From Algoriphagus litoralis (GTDB lineage Bacteria; Bacteroidota; Bacteroidia; Cytophagales; Cyclobacteriaceae): a stretch of DNA of 64,000 nucleotides. Each line of letters begins with the position of its first letter. Position 1 is the first letter of the stretch. The notes beneath the pieces were generated by a model. It saw only the letters and a list, made by a program, of their open reading frames with translations, made no database searches and was not told where the DNA came from. The translations under genes were made by a program, and so were the position numbers. Shown here one piece after another: positions 32,162 through 42,200 of this stretch. The DNA lies in NCBI RefSeq assembly GCF_003259255.1, contig NZ_QGOL01000002.1:1-64000 (forward strand), given 5' to 3'.

Positions 32162-33472
32162 ATGAGTAAATCATCCATTTCAAGAAGAAAATTCCTCGGA
32201 GCTGGTCTCATGACCACCGCAGGACTTGGCTTAATTCCCAGCCTTGGTTTTGCCACATCTGCTACCCCGTTATTTAATGTTGCCAATGAACGAGTACGGC
32301 TTGGATTCATCGGCGTTGGCAGGCAAGCTATGGGATTGCTCAATAATTTTATGCGAATTCCAGGAGTGGAAGTAGTAGCAGGAGCTGATGTCTATGCGAT
32401 CAAGCGGGAACGATTTGCACTGCGCGTACAAAAGAATATGACCGAAGCTGGCAAAACTTATGTAGCACCCAAACTCTATGAAGACTACCGCGAGCTTCTC
32501 GCAAATCCTGAGGTTGATGCAGTCGTGATTGCTTCTCCGGATCATTGGCATGCCATCATGGCTATCGATGCCTGCAAGGCCAAAAAAGATATTTATTTAG
32601 AAAAGCCCCTCACGTTTACTATCAAAGAAGGACAGGAATTGGTCAAAGCAGTCCGTGCCCATGGAATAGTCCTAGCAGTAGGTAGCATGCAGCGCGCCGC
32701 GGTCAATTTCCAAACCGCTGCGATGCATATACAAAAAGGTCGATTGGGGAAAATTTCGCAGGTACTAGTCCATGTCGGAGATAACCCGCACCCAAAGCCT
32801 TACGATCTTGCCGAGGAAACAATCCCAGGTGGATTAAATTGGGAAAAATGGCTCGGCCCAATTCCAAAATTGCATTTTAACGATCTACTGAATCCCGGCA
32901 TTTCCCTAAATCCGGATAAAAATGAAGCAGCTTGGGGAGCTTGGAGATGGTACAAGGAAACCGGCGGAGGCTTGATGACAGACTGGGGTGCGCACATGAT
33001 CGATGTGGCACAATGGGGACTCAGTATGGATCGAAATGGCCCAGTAGAAGTCATCCCTGGATCAGGAGATAAGCCGCTCACTTATCGCTATGCTGACGGA
33101 GTAGAAATGTTGATAACTAAGTTTGATGAAGGAAGACAGGGAGTCAAATACATTGGTGAAAACGGATGGATTAAAGTTTCCAGAGGAAATTATGACAGCT
33201 CCATCAAGGAACTTGAAATTGGCAAGGAACCTGAAAATTTCAGCTTTGGAGCGCATCATGTGGATTTTATTGATTCGATACGGAAAAGAAAAGACCCGAT
33301 CGTCCCGGTCGAGATCGGACATAGCACCTGTTCAGTTTGCACGATCGGAAATATCGCCGCTGACCTAGGAAGAACACTGAAATGGGACCCCATCGCACAG
33401 GTATTTTCGGATGATTGGGAAGCTAACACGAAGCTTCACTATACCTATCAAAACGGTTATACCTTAACTTGA
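32162..33472 (+). CDS. Gfo/Idh/MocA family oxidoreductase, Tat-exported
   Basis: The 436-residue enzyme begins with a twin-arginine signal (SRRKFLGAGLMTTAGLGL, residues about 7-24). The Rossmann domain follows: dinucleotide motif GFIGVGRQAMG near residue 50, SPDHWHAIM and EKPLTFTIKEG (the family's conserved EKP lysine). Then comes the C-terminal GFO_IDH_MocA alpha/beta domain (GGGLMTDWGAHMIDVAQWG). Tat export implies folding with NAD(P) in the cytoplasm. Periplasmic members of this type act on sugars, for example by 3-keto oxidation. It is followed by a double-thioredoxin lipoprotein gene 23 bp downstream, likely one operon. Confidence 0.87.
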   Translation: MSKSSISRRKFLGAGLMTTAGLGLIPSLGFATSATPLFNVANERVRLGFIGVGRQAMGLLNNFMRIPGVEVVAGADVYAIKRERFALRVQKNMTEAGKTYVAPKLYEDYRELLANPEVDAVVIASPDHWHAIMAIDACKAKKDIYLEKPLTFTIKEGQELVKAVRAHGIVLAVGSMQRAAVNFQTAAMHIQKGRLGKISQVLVHVGDNPHPKPYDLAEETIPGGLNWEKWLGPIPKLHFNDLLNPGISLNPDKNEAAWGAWRWYKETGGGLMTDWGAHMIDVAQWGLSMDRNGPVEVIPGSGDKPLTYRYADGVEMLITKFDEGRQGVKYIGENGWIKVSRGNYDSSIKELEIGKEPENFSFGAHHVDFIDSIRKRKDPIVPVEIGHSTCSVCTIGNIAADLGRTLKWDPIAQVFSDDWEANTKLHYTYQNGYTLT

Positions 33473-33495
33473 ATCAAGACTTATCCACATTCACA

Positions 33496-34707
33496 ATGAC
33501 ACACCCAATTCAAAGAATAGTTGCAGCGGCATTCTACTTATCCACAGCTATTCTCTTTTTCCAATGTGGAAAAAGTTCAGAATCAAGCGAGACTTCATTA
33601 GCAGTGAATGCTGAGTCCTTTGTACCTAATCCCCAAGTCGTATCCGAAAAACCAATCGGAAAACTGGCAATTGGGGATCAAGCTCCTCCTTTTAATCTCC
33701 CTGATTTGGAAGGAAAATTCCGAACATTGGATGACTATGCAGATGCAGATGTACTGGTCATCAACTTCACTTGCAACCATTGTCCCACTGCACAAGCCTA
33801 TGAGGATCGATACATCAGCTTGGTCAATGAATACCAAGATAAATCAGTTGCCTTGATCGCCATCTCTACCAATAGCCCGATTGCCGTTTTACCAGAAGAA
33901 TTGGGCTATACAGACTTGGGAGATTACTATGAGGAAATGAAAATCCGGGCCGAGGACAAAGGGTACAATTTCCCTTATCTCTATGACGGTGACACCCATG
34001 AGTTTTCACTTGCCTATGGTCCAACAGCCACACCACATGTGTTTGTTTTTGACAAAGATCGAAAGCTTACCTATTCCGGTAGAATTGATGCTTCAGAAAA
34101 GCCAGGGACAGGCAATTCTGAGGATCTTAGAGCGGCAATTGAAGCAACGCTGAAAGGTCAAGCCTTGCCTGCAGAGTCAGCTCAAACACCGGCATTCGGT
34201 TGCTCTATGAAATGGGCCTGGAAAAACGAATACACCATCAAAACCAATAAAGATTGGGCAGAAAAGAAAGTTACTATCGAGAAACTGGCTCCTGCTGGCT
34301 TAGCTGATTTGTTGAAAAATGATACTGACGAATTGTTGTTGGTCAATTTCTGGGCGACTTGGTGTGGGCCTTGCATCATTGAGTATCCTGAATTTGTAAC
34401 TATACAGCGGATGTATGGAGAGCGGGATTTTCAGTTTGTGTCCATCAGTATGGACACTCCGGATCAGGCGGATAAAGCATTGAAATTCCTCAAAGGAAAA
34501 GCTTCAGCTCTGCCCAATTACATCATGGACACTGAAGATAAATACGAGGTGATCAAGGTAGTGGGTGAAGATTGGGATGGAAGTCTGCCGATTACATTAC
34601 TTATCGAACCGGGTGGGAAGGTAGCCTATCGGGTCCCGGGAACGATAGATGCTTTAGCCTTAAAGAAAGCAATCGTGGATCATCCCATGATTGGGCGATA
34701 CTATTAG
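33496..34707 (+). CDS. lipoprotein with two thioredoxin-fold domains
   Basis: The 403-residue product starts MTHPIQRIVAAAFYLSTAI with a lipobox-like FFQC at residues 23-26 or so. Domain 1 (about 55-210) is AhpC/redoxin-like with LPDLEGKFRTLDDY and INFTCNHCPTAQAYED, so its active site is CNHC. Domain 2 (about 255-400) is TlpA/thioredoxin-like with FWATWCGPCIIEYPEF. The upstream TTG at 33469 would overlap the previous stop and lack a good signal, so I chose the ATG. Two redox centres in one chain suggest electron relay or disulfide handling in the periplasm. The physiological partner could be the oxidoreductase encoded just upstream. Confidence 0.83.
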   Translation: MTHPIQRIVAAAFYLSTAILFFQCGKSSESSETSLAVNAESFVPNPQVVSEKPIGKLAIGDQAPPFNLPDLEGKFRTLDDYADADVLVINFTCNHCPTAQAYEDRYISLVNEYQDKSVALIAISTNSPIAVLPEELGYTDLGDYYEEMKIRAEDKGYNFPYLYDGDTHEFSLAYGPTATPHVFVFDKDRKLTYSGRIDASEKPGTGNSEDLRAAIEATLKGQALPAESAQTPAFGCSMKWAWKNEYTIKTNKDWAEKKVTIEKLAPAGLADLLKNDTDELLLVNFWATWCGPCIIEYPEFVTIQRMYGERDFQFVSISMDTPDQADKALKFLKGKASALPNYIMDTEDKYEVIKVVGEDWDGSLPITLLIEPGGKVAYRVPGTIDALALKKAIVDHPMIGRYY

Positions 34708-34807
34708 GATTTTCGATTTTAAAATTACGACTGTAACCTAGAGCTTCCAGATTAAAAAAAACTCAAAGCTCTCCTCTGTTTACTGAAATCTGAGACTGCC
34801 AACTTGC

Positions 34808-34851
34808 AATTAGGATTGGAAACAAGTAGATTGTATTCAATCCTAATTTTG
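34808..34851 (+). promoter_or_regulatory. inverted repeat and promoter candidate before the OhrR-like gene
   Basis: AATTAGGATTG at 34808-34818 and CAATCCTAATT at 34838-34848 are perfect 11-bp inverted arms with a 19-base spacer. A second short dyad, GATTG-TATT-CAATC, overlaps at 34829-34842. TAATTTTG at 34844-34851 fits a TAnnTTTG element that overlaps the downstream arm. This arrangement suits a repressor site over the promoter of the ohr operon. Confidence 0.55.
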
Positions 34852-34856
34852 CATCT

Positions 34857-35288
34857 ATGACCCATTCAGATTTCCCGATTATCGCCCTTTCCAGAAATTT
34901 GTATTCTAGCTCAAGGCTGTTGATTCAAAAGATTCAGCTGACTTTGAATGAATTTGGACTGACTTATCCACAGTTTTTGGTGCTCGCTATTCTTTGGGAA
35001 AAGGATGAGTTGAAAGTCCATGAGTTGGGTAAAGAGCTTAGTCTGGATTCAGGCACATTGACACCCCTCTTGAAAAAGCTCGAAAGCCAAAATCTACTCA
35101 AACGAAAGCGGGGAGAAGCAGACGAACGTACCGTAGCCATCCATCTGACCTATCCTGGAAAATCGCTTCAAGCCAAAACCTTGGACGCCATTAAAAAGTT
35201 AGAAAATGAGTTGGGGGACGAACTCGGTAAAGAAGTCCAAAAACTATTACCCTCAATGGAGGGACTTTTAACTAAACTATCCAAATAA
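34857..35288 (+). CDS. OhrR-like MarR repressor lacking the sensing cysteine
   Basis: The 143-residue protein follows OhrR closely (LYSSSRLLIQKIQLTLNEFG, LTYPQFLVLAILWE, LDSGTLTPLLKKLESQNLL, KRKRGEADERTVAIHLT) and precedes ohr by 7 bases. OhrR senses organic hydroperoxides through a cysteine in the LCFxLY motif near residue 15. Here the aligned residue is Ser12 (LSRNLY; codon TCC) and the whole protein has no cysteine. It may be constitutive, sense by another route, or respond to another ligand. MarR fold and DNA-contact region are intact. Autoregulation through the upstream inverted repeat is likely. Confidence 0.85.
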   Translation: MTHSDFPIIALSRNLYSSSRLLIQKIQLTLNEFGLTYPQFLVLAILWEKDELKVHELGKELSLDSGTLTPLLKKLESQNLLKRKRGEADERTVAIHLTYPGKSLQAKTLDAIKKLENELGDELGKEVQKLLPSMEGLLTKLSK

Positions 35289-35295
35289 AACCAAA

Positions 35296-35718
35296 ATGGA
35301 AAAATTAACTGTTGACTACACCGCTGTAGCGGTAAATACTGGAGGAAGAAAAGGTCATGTGAAGACTGATGATGGTTTGCTGGACTTCGATGTAGCGATG
35401 CCAAAAGAAATCGGCGGAGAAGGAGGCAAAACCAATCCGGAGCAACTTTTTGCTGCTGGATATGCGGCTTGTTTTGGAGGAGCATTGGCCGCTGTGGCCG
35501 GTAAGACTAGTCTTCGGGATTCTAAGATCAAAGCCAAGGTCCACTTAGGACATTACGGCCCCGACAGCTTTGGTTTGGGAGTAGATATCGAAGTCAAAAT
35601 CCCCCATGCAGATTCTTTGGAGCATGCCCAGCAACTTGCAGATGCTGCCCATCAAGTTTGTCCCTATTCTAAGGCAACAAGAGGAAACATTGAGGTGACG
35701 GTAAAGGCGGTTGAGTAG
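35296..35718 (+). CDS. ohr: organic hydroperoxide resistance protein Ohr
   Basis: The 140-residue OsmC/Ohr protein has the two reactive cysteines, Cys59 (GYAACFGGAL) and Cys122 (HQVCPYSKATRGN). Length is typical. It reduces fatty-acid and other organic hydroperoxides using dithiol donors (lipoylated proteins in known members). It is translated 7 bases after the OhrR-like gene and ends at a strong terminator, so the two form a bicistronic operon. Confidence 0.93.
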   Translation: MEKLTVDYTAVAVNTGGRKGHVKTDDGLLDFDVAMPKEIGGEGGKTNPEQLFAAGYAACFGGALAAVAGKTSLRDSKIKAKVHLGHYGPDSFGLGVDIEVKIPHADSLEHAQQLADAAHQVCPYSKATRGNIEVTVKAVE

Positions 35719-35748
35719 GTATTTCATTCAGATATTTTCTACGTTATT

Positions 35749-35778
35749 AAAAAAGGCAAGCAAAAACTTGCCTTTTTT
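35749..35778 (+). terminator. Rho-independent terminator after ohr
   Basis: AAAAAAGGCAAG and CTTGCCTTTTTT form a 12-bp perfect stem with a six-base loop and a T-run, 30 bp past the ohr stop. Confidence 0.9.
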
Positions 35779-35864
35779 GTGTTTAACTGGGCGATTACTA
35801 TTCATTATTCTCGAAAGCGATTCTCAAAATGCCTTTTCGGTTTTCAATTCAAAGTCTTCGTATC

Positions 35865-36473
35865 ATGAAAGAATCCCTTCATCTTTTTCTGTCTTTTTTT
35901 CTTCTTTCCGCATGCGTTGGTGGAAAAACCCATCTCGTGAATGATACCCCCATTTACTCCGAAGCAGGCTTTTTGCAAGCAGTCGTTGAAATTCCCGCAG
36001 GGACAACGGCAAAATATGAGGTCGATAAGTCAAGTGGCGCAATGACCTGGACTGAAGAAAATGGGAAACCAAGAGAAGTCAATTACCTAGGCTACCCGGG
36101 TAATTATGGTTTTATCCCTCAGACGCTTTCACCAAAAGACCAAGGTGGAGATGGAGATCCACTTGATGTAATTGTACTCGGAGCAGCTGTCGAGAGGGGA
36201 AGTTTAATCCAAATCAGAATTGTCGGCGTATTGAAGCTCAAGGATCGGGGGGAGCAAGACGACAAACTGCTTGCAGTTCCTTTGGGAGGCGCTTTTGAAA
36301 AGGTAGAAACCATCGAGCAGCTTCAGACAGATTTCCCTGGTGCTATGGAAATCATCACGATTTGGTTTGAAAACTACAAAGGCCCAGGAATGATGAGGCT
36401 AGAGGAAATCGGTGGTACAGATCTATCAAATCAAATCTTAGCTGAAGCAATTGAAGCTTTCAAGGAGAAGTAA
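35865..36473 (+). CDS. ppa: inorganic pyrophosphatase, family I, lipoprotein form
   Basis: From the ATG at 35865 the product is 202 residues: signal MKESLHLFLSFFLLSAC with a lipobox cysteine at about residue 17, then a family-I pyrophosphatase (YEVDKSSGAMTW, YLGYPGNYGFIPQT, and the signature DGDPLDVIVL). The in-frame ATG at 35829 would hide the signal. Cytosolic PPase normally has no signal peptide. This one appears anchored to a membrane facing the periplasm, where pyrophosphate or a different phosphoanhydride would be its substrate. It probably needs Mg2+; the metal-site Asp residues in DGDPLD are conserved. Confidence 0.88.
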   Translation: MKESLHLFLSFFLLSACVGGKTHLVNDTPIYSEAGFLQAVVEIPAGTTAKYEVDKSSGAMTWTEENGKPREVNYLGYPGNYGFIPQTLSPKDQGGDGDPLDVIVLGAAVERGSLIQIRIVGVLKLKDRGEQDDKLLAVPLGGAFEKVETIEQLQTDFPGAMEIITIWFENYKGPGMMRLEEIGGTDLSNQILAEAIEAFKEK

Positions 36474-36553
36474 TCCTTTTCAAGAAATTTTTATTTGGTC
36501 GTATTCAGAAAAGTAAAAGACCTTAACTTCCCGCCTGAATCATCATTTTATAT

Positions 36554-39088
36554 ATGAACAAGATTTTACTCACCCTTGCATTTGCATGTACTATTTGCTT
36601 TGGAGCACTGGCTCAATTGCAGACTCCCGAACAGTTTCTAGGTTATAAACCCGGAGACAGGTTCACCCCGCATCATCGCATGGTCGACTATTTTGAATAT
36701 GTCGCTTCGCAAAATCCAAACATCAAACTGATCCAATACGGAGAGACCAACGAAAAGCGTCCCTTGATTATGGCTATCTTATCCAGCCCGGAAAATATGG
36801 CCAAACTGGAGCAAATCCGTACAGACAACCTCAAGCGTGCCGGATTGATGGAAGGAACGCCAAGTACTGAAATCCCCATCAACTGGATGTCTTTCAATGT
36901 CCACGGAAATGAATCCGTCGGAATGGAAGCTGCGATCTCTTCTTTTTACACGCTGGCAAATCCAGCAAATGCCAAATCACAAGAGTGGCTGAAAAATCAG
37001 GTCATCATCATCGATCCCTGCATCAATCCTGATGGTCGGGATCGCTATTCCAACTGGTACAACCAGAAGATGAATACCACCCTTCAGCCAGATCTGCAGT
37101 CGATGGAGCACAATGAACCCTGGCCTGGAGGCCGCGCTAACCATTACCTGTTCGACTTGAACCGGGATTGGGCATGGCAAGTACAGGTAGAATCTCAGCA
37201 ACGACTGAAAGTTTATCAACAATGGCTGCCACAGCTCCACTTGGATTTTCACGAGCAGGGTATTGATAATCCATTCTACATGGCTCCGGCAGCGGAGCCA
37301 CTCCATGAGCAGCTGACACCTTTCCAACATGAGTTTCAGGATATCTTTGGCAGAAATACGGCAAAATACTTTGACCAAATGGGTCGCTTTTACTTTACCA
37401 AAGAGCGATTTGACCTTCTATACCCATCTTATGGTGATACCTATCCGATGTACAACGGGGCTATCGGCATGACCATCGAACAAGGTGGAGGCGGACGTGC
37501 AGGAATCGGCGGCTACAATTCCGTGGGCGATACCGTGACCTTGAGCAGTCGTATCGCCGGACATTACACTGCGGCAATGTCTGCTGTAGAAGTGACCAGC
37601 CAAAATGCAAAAAGACTGGTAGATGAGTTTGCAACCTACTTCAAAAACAATTCTACAGCGCCAAAAGGCAAATACAAGAGCTTTGTCATCAAAGGAGAAA
37701 GCAATCCAGCGCAAGTCGCCAAACTTTTGGAACTTTTGGATAAAAATGGAATCAAGTACCAAAAAGGCGGTGCAAAAGCCGGGTTGAAAGGATTCGAATA
37801 CCAAACTGGTAAAAGCGGGGTGACTTTTTCTACCTCTGACAAAGACATCGTCATCAATGCCTATCAACCAAAATCAGTCCTTGCCCAGGTGCTTTTCGAG
37901 CCTAATCCTGTTCTGAATGACTCGATCACCTATGACATCACCAGTTGGGCAATGCCCTATGCATATGGACTTCAGGCCTATGCCTTGGAGACTAGGCTTG
38001 ATGGATCAGGAACCTATGAGCAACCAAGCTTCATCCCAAATCAAGTTGGACCGACACCTGTAGCCTACTTAGTGCAGTGGCAAGGAACTCGCGATGCAGC
38101 ATTTTTAGCAGCATTACTCAATCAAAAAATTAGGGTTAAATATGCAGAATATCCGTTTGAGGTCGAGGGTAAAAGTTTTCCGGCAGGATCGCTGATCATC
38201 ACCAAAGGGGGCAATGAATACATCCATGAGTTTGACAAAAAAGTATCCGAAACCGCGAATCAATTCGGTATCACATTGGCTACGACACAAACAGGCTACA
38301 TGGACAAAGGCAAGGACTTCGGTTCGCCTAACATCCGGGTGATTCAAGCCCCAAAAGTAGCTTTAGTGGGTGGTCAAGGTACCTCATCCCTGAGCTTCGG
38401 CGAGATCTGGCATTTCTTCGAGAAGGACCTGAACTATCCGCTGAGTAATCTGGATGCAGCCGGGATGGGAAGCTATGATCTCAGCAAATACGATGTGATC
38501 ATTATGCCCTCCACGTTTGGCTCAGCGCTCAATGGAAATGCGCAGCAGAAAGTGACTGATTGGGTCAAAGCCGGTGGAAAACTCATCGCAATCGATGCGG
38601 CATTGAATCTGTTTGCAAATAAGGAAGGCTTCGGTTTGAAAACATTTGACAGCGAAGAGGAAAAGAAAGCCGCAACCAAAGCCGAGGATGAACTGACCAA
38701 AAAAGAACGTCTGGAGCCCTACACCGAATCCGAACGAATGGACATTTCCTCCGGCACTGCAGGAGCGATCTATGAAGTGAAAATGGATGTAACCCATCCT
38801 CTAGGATACGGCACAGGAGGTAAGTTTTATACTTTGAAAAACAATTCCAACCGATTCTCTTACCTCAGTGGTGGAGCTAATGCCGGAGTCATCCTATCTA
38901 CCGATGCGTACCGTACAGGCTACATTGGCTACAAAATCAAATCCAAGATGGGTGAATCACTTGCGATCGGCACAGAACGCCAAGGTAGAGGACAGATCGT
39001 GTACTTTGTAGACAATCCGATTTTCAGAGGATTCTGGGAAAGTGGAAAACTCATTTTGAGCAATGCCATCTTTATGGTCGGCCAATAA
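36554..39088 (+). CDS. M14 family zinc carboxypeptidase, secreted
   Basis: The 844-residue enzyme has a signal peptide (MNKILLTLAFACTICFGALAQ). The M14 metallocarboxypeptidase domain shows zinc ligands His117 and Glu120 (HGNES) and a third His233 (LDFHEQG), NPDGRDRYSN near 157 and a catalytic-type Glu309 (MTIEQGGGG). The C-terminal half (about 600-840) contains an alpha/beta segment (PKVALVGGQGTSSLSFGEIW, then GGKLIAIDAALNLF) like a GATase/ThuA-type fold. Large secreted M14 enzymes of this kind are frequent in Bacteroidota and digest peptides outside the cell. It is followed by a terminator. Confidence 0.85.
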   Translation: MNKILLTLAFACTICFGALAQLQTPEQFLGYKPGDRFTPHHRMVDYFEYVASQNPNIKLIQYGETNEKRPLIMAILSSPENMAKLEQIRTDNLKRAGLMEGTPSTEIPINWMSFNVHGNESVGMEAAISSFYTLANPANAKSQEWLKNQVIIIDPCINPDGRDRYSNWYNQKMNTTLQPDLQSMEHNEPWPGGRANHYLFDLNRDWAWQVQVESQQRLKVYQQWLPQLHLDFHEQGIDNPFYMAPAAEPLHEQLTPFQHEFQDIFGRNTAKYFDQMGRFYFTKERFDLLYPSYGDTYPMYNGAIGMTIEQGGGGRAGIGGYNSVGDTVTLSSRIAGHYTAAMSAVEVTSQNAKRLVDEFATYFKNNSTAPKGKYKSFVIKGESNPAQVAKLLELLDKNGIKYQKGGAKAGLKGFEYQTGKSGVTFSTSDKDIVINAYQPKSVLAQVLFEPNPVLNDSITYDITSWAMPYAYGLQAYALETRLDGSGTYEQPSFIPNQVGPTPVAYLVQWQGTRDAAFLAALLNQKIRVKYAEYPFEVEGKSFPAGSLIITKGGNEYIHEFDKKVSETANQFGITLATTQTGYMDKGKDFGSPNIRVIQAPKVALVGGQGTSSLSFGEIWHFFEKDLNYPLSNLDAAGMGSYDLSKYDVIIMPSTFGSALNGNAQQKVTDWVKAGGKLIAIDAALNLFANKEGFGLKTFDSEEEKKAATKAEDELTKKERLEPYTESERMDISSGTAGAIYEVKMDVTHPLGYGTGGKFYTLKNNSNRFSYLSGGANAGVILSTDAYRTGYIGYKIKSKMGESLAIGTERQGRGQIVYFVDNPIFRGFWESGKLILSNAIFMVGQ

Positions 39089-39108
39089 ACTTTGATTCGG
39101 CTGACATC

Positions 39109-39141
39109 AAAGCCGACTGCCTTTGGGTGGTCGGCTTTTTT
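39109..39141 (+). terminator. Rho-independent terminator after the M14 peptidase
   Basis: AAAGCCGAC and GTCGGCTTT form a 9-bp stem with a 12-base loop followed by a T-run. It separates the peptidase from the signalling array, whose first gene starts at 39284. Confidence 0.87.
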
Positions 39142-39283
39142 TATTCAATGGGTTATACCGAGCTTGAAGGACTTTATTCTAATACCAAAAGCGTTTTTTT
39201 GCATGCATTTAATGGTTATCTTTTTCCAAATTTTTGGAAAGGTAAAAAATGCCTTCCTTCCTGATTTTATTTTGAAAAACAGA

Positions 39284-42200
39284 ATGAAACATACCCTGTC
39301 TCTTTTGGGACTTGCATTTTTACTTTTTTCCTGCTCAAAGCAGGAGAATATCGATCCTTCTCAAGGCACAATTTCTTTTTCTCCACCTCAAATTATCGAG
39401 ATTTCAGGACTTCCAGATTCGCTGAAACCCATCCGTACTGTGTTGGATCAAGTACCCTCACCACGAATGGTCCAAATCCCAAATCGTGACGGAGGCAGCT
39501 ATTCCTTCATGGATGAAAACGGTGAACTACTGACTTTTCCCCTACTCGCGCCAGCCCGCCAAAAGTTAAAAATCCTGACCAACGAAATCGGCGAGGGAGT
39601 CCTTGGCAAAAGTGGCGATCCATTTATTCTGGGAGAGGGTGGTTTGTCTCAGTTTAAAACGTTCTCCTCAGATGATGGACTGGCATTGGATGGTATCAAT
39701 TCGGCCATATTGGACAGCAGAGGGCATCTCTGGTTTGGTACAAATGGTGGGGGAATCAGCAAATACGATGGGACAGGATTTACGAATTACACCATCACGC
39801 AGGGTCTCATAGATCCTACCATCAGGAGTATGTTCGAGGATAGCAAAGGCAACATTTGGATTGGTACCAATGCGGGTGTAAGTCGCTTTGATGGGTTTTC
39901 TTTTACCAATTTCACCACAAGTAATGGCCTGGCAAATGATGTTGTGTTTGGAATCGGTGAGGATAATGAAGGAAATATCTGGTTTGGAACTGGAGGTGGA
40001 GGGGTAAGCAGATTTGATGGGAGTACGTTTACCAACTTTACTACAGAAAATGGTCTGGCAGATAATTTCATCATTGCGGTAATTAAGGACCCTAAAGGCA
40101 ATCTCTATTTCGGTACCAACGGGGGAGGGATGAGTAAGTATGATGGGAAGACTTTTACCAATTACACCGAAGCAGATGGTTTGGCAGGAAACCGCGTCAG
40201 AAGCTTTGGTTTAAGCTCGGAGGGATTACTTTGGATCGGCACGATCGGCGGAGGAATAAGTTTTTTTGACGGCAAAGACTTTAAAAATTACACCCAAAAA
40301 GACGGACTTGTCGACAACATCGTCCGTGCTGTTTTTAAGGATCCAAATGGTCAGATGTGGTTTGGTACCGAACGAGGAATCAGCCGCTTTGATGGGGAAA
40401 AATTCACGAGTTATACCCGGGATCAGGGAATGCCCGCCAACAGTATCCTAGCAATTACAGCAGATCAGTCCGGTAAAATATGGATAGGCACTGATGGAGG
40501 GGGAATCACCAGATTTGATGGCAGTGCATTTACCAGCTTTACTGTAAATCAAGGTTTGGGTGCCAACATTGTGCTGAGCACACTGGAAGATCGAAATGGA
40601 CACTTGTGGTTTGGCACAGCAGGTGGCGGAGTCAGCGTTTTTGATGGAACTGGATTTACAAACTATACACTTTCTCAGGGTCTCCCTTCTGATATCGTAT
40701 ATGCATTGACCGAAGACAGCACTGGCCACATTTGGTTGGGAACCTTAGGAGGAGGACTTTCCAGATTTGATGGAAAATCCTTTACTAACTACAGTACAGC
40801 CCAGGGTCTTCCCTCTACTGAAATCTACTCGATCGTCGAGGATTCAAAAGGAAATCTCTGGATGGGAACAGAAAATGGGATCAGCAAATTTGATGGATCA
40901 GCCTTTACCAACTATGGCCCCGAGCAAGGGCTTTCAGGCTATGTGGTACTCAGGGTTATGCCAGAGGAAAATGGTGGAATTTGGGCTACAGCCGAAGATG
41001 GGGGATTGAGTTATTTTGATGGTTCAAGCTTCATCAATTTCACAGCCAGTCAGGGTCTTGCAGATAATTCGGCTAAAACCTTAGCCAAGGATCAGAAAGG
41101 AAATCTCTGGGTAGGCACTGCGAATGGGCTGAGCATGATGTCAGACTCCTTGCGCCAAAACATCCTGAAAAAAATCTTACCTGATCAAAGTCCCTTCATG
41201 AATTTCGGTACGGAGCAGGGTCTTCCTGATAATTCAATTTTACAGATTGTCCCCCTAGCCAACGGAAAAATTGCAGTAGGAACCAATCTGGGAATTTCCA
41301 TTTTTAACTTGCCCTATTCAGTTATTTCCGATTTTTCCATCGCAAATCTGGAAATTTTCAATTCCAATACCGGCTACCCTGTGAAGGACCTGACCGACGG
41401 GCATAATGGAATGGACCAGGACAGCAATGGAATCCTTTGGGCAGGTACTGGTTCAAATAAAACAGCCTTGGTGCGATTCGACTACGAATCACTTATCCGG
41501 AATAGTGAAAAACCTGAAGTTTTTATCAAGCAAATCCGAATCAACGAAGAAGAAATTGATTGGATTTCCCTTCAAAAATCTGACCCCTCGGATCCGGAAA
41601 ACAAAAAGCTGAGAGGTCGCTCTGAACAAAAATCCGCAAGAATAGGCGGAGACCAGGTCCGTGATCGATTCAAAGGTGTGGAATTTGACAGCATCAGTCC
41701 GTTTTTTACCATTCCACAAAAACTGGTATTGCCTTATCGTCACAACCACATCAATATTGATTTTGGATCAAATGAAGTGGCCAAGCCCTATTTGATGGAG
41801 TACCAGTATTTTTTGGAAGGTTACGATGCAGAATGGAGTCCGATATTAAAACGAACCAGTGCCACTTTTGGCAATATCCAAGAAGGAGAATATACCTTTC
41901 TGGTGAAAGCGAGATTTACCGGTAGTGCTGAAGGCACCGCAGGAGAATGGTCCGAACCATTGGCCTATACATTCAAGGTGCTCCCTCCATTGTACCGCAC
42001 TTGGTGGGCCTATGCATTTTACACGCTGGTATTTCTGTCATTTATTTATCCTGTCCATAGGTATCAACGAAATATCGCGATCAAGAAAGAGCAGGAAAAA
42101 GCCAAGGAGCGCGAACTCGAACAAGCCCGGGAAATCGAAAAAGCCTACACCAAACTGGAGGCAGCACATGAAAATCTCAAGTCAACCCAAGCCCAACTGA

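Noticed and set aside
33469-33495. TTG start for the double-thioredoxin protein
   Set aside because: The ATG at 33496 starts directly before the signal peptide; the TTG overlaps the previous stop without any support.
34740-34772. Inverted repeat AGAGCTT/AAGCTCT after the double-thioredoxin gene
   Set aside because: Seven-base arms with no T-run after them; too weak to call a terminator.
39092-39283. Extended N-terminus of the first propeller kinase
   Set aside because: It would start inside the peptidase terminator and place about 64 residues in front of a clear signal sequence.
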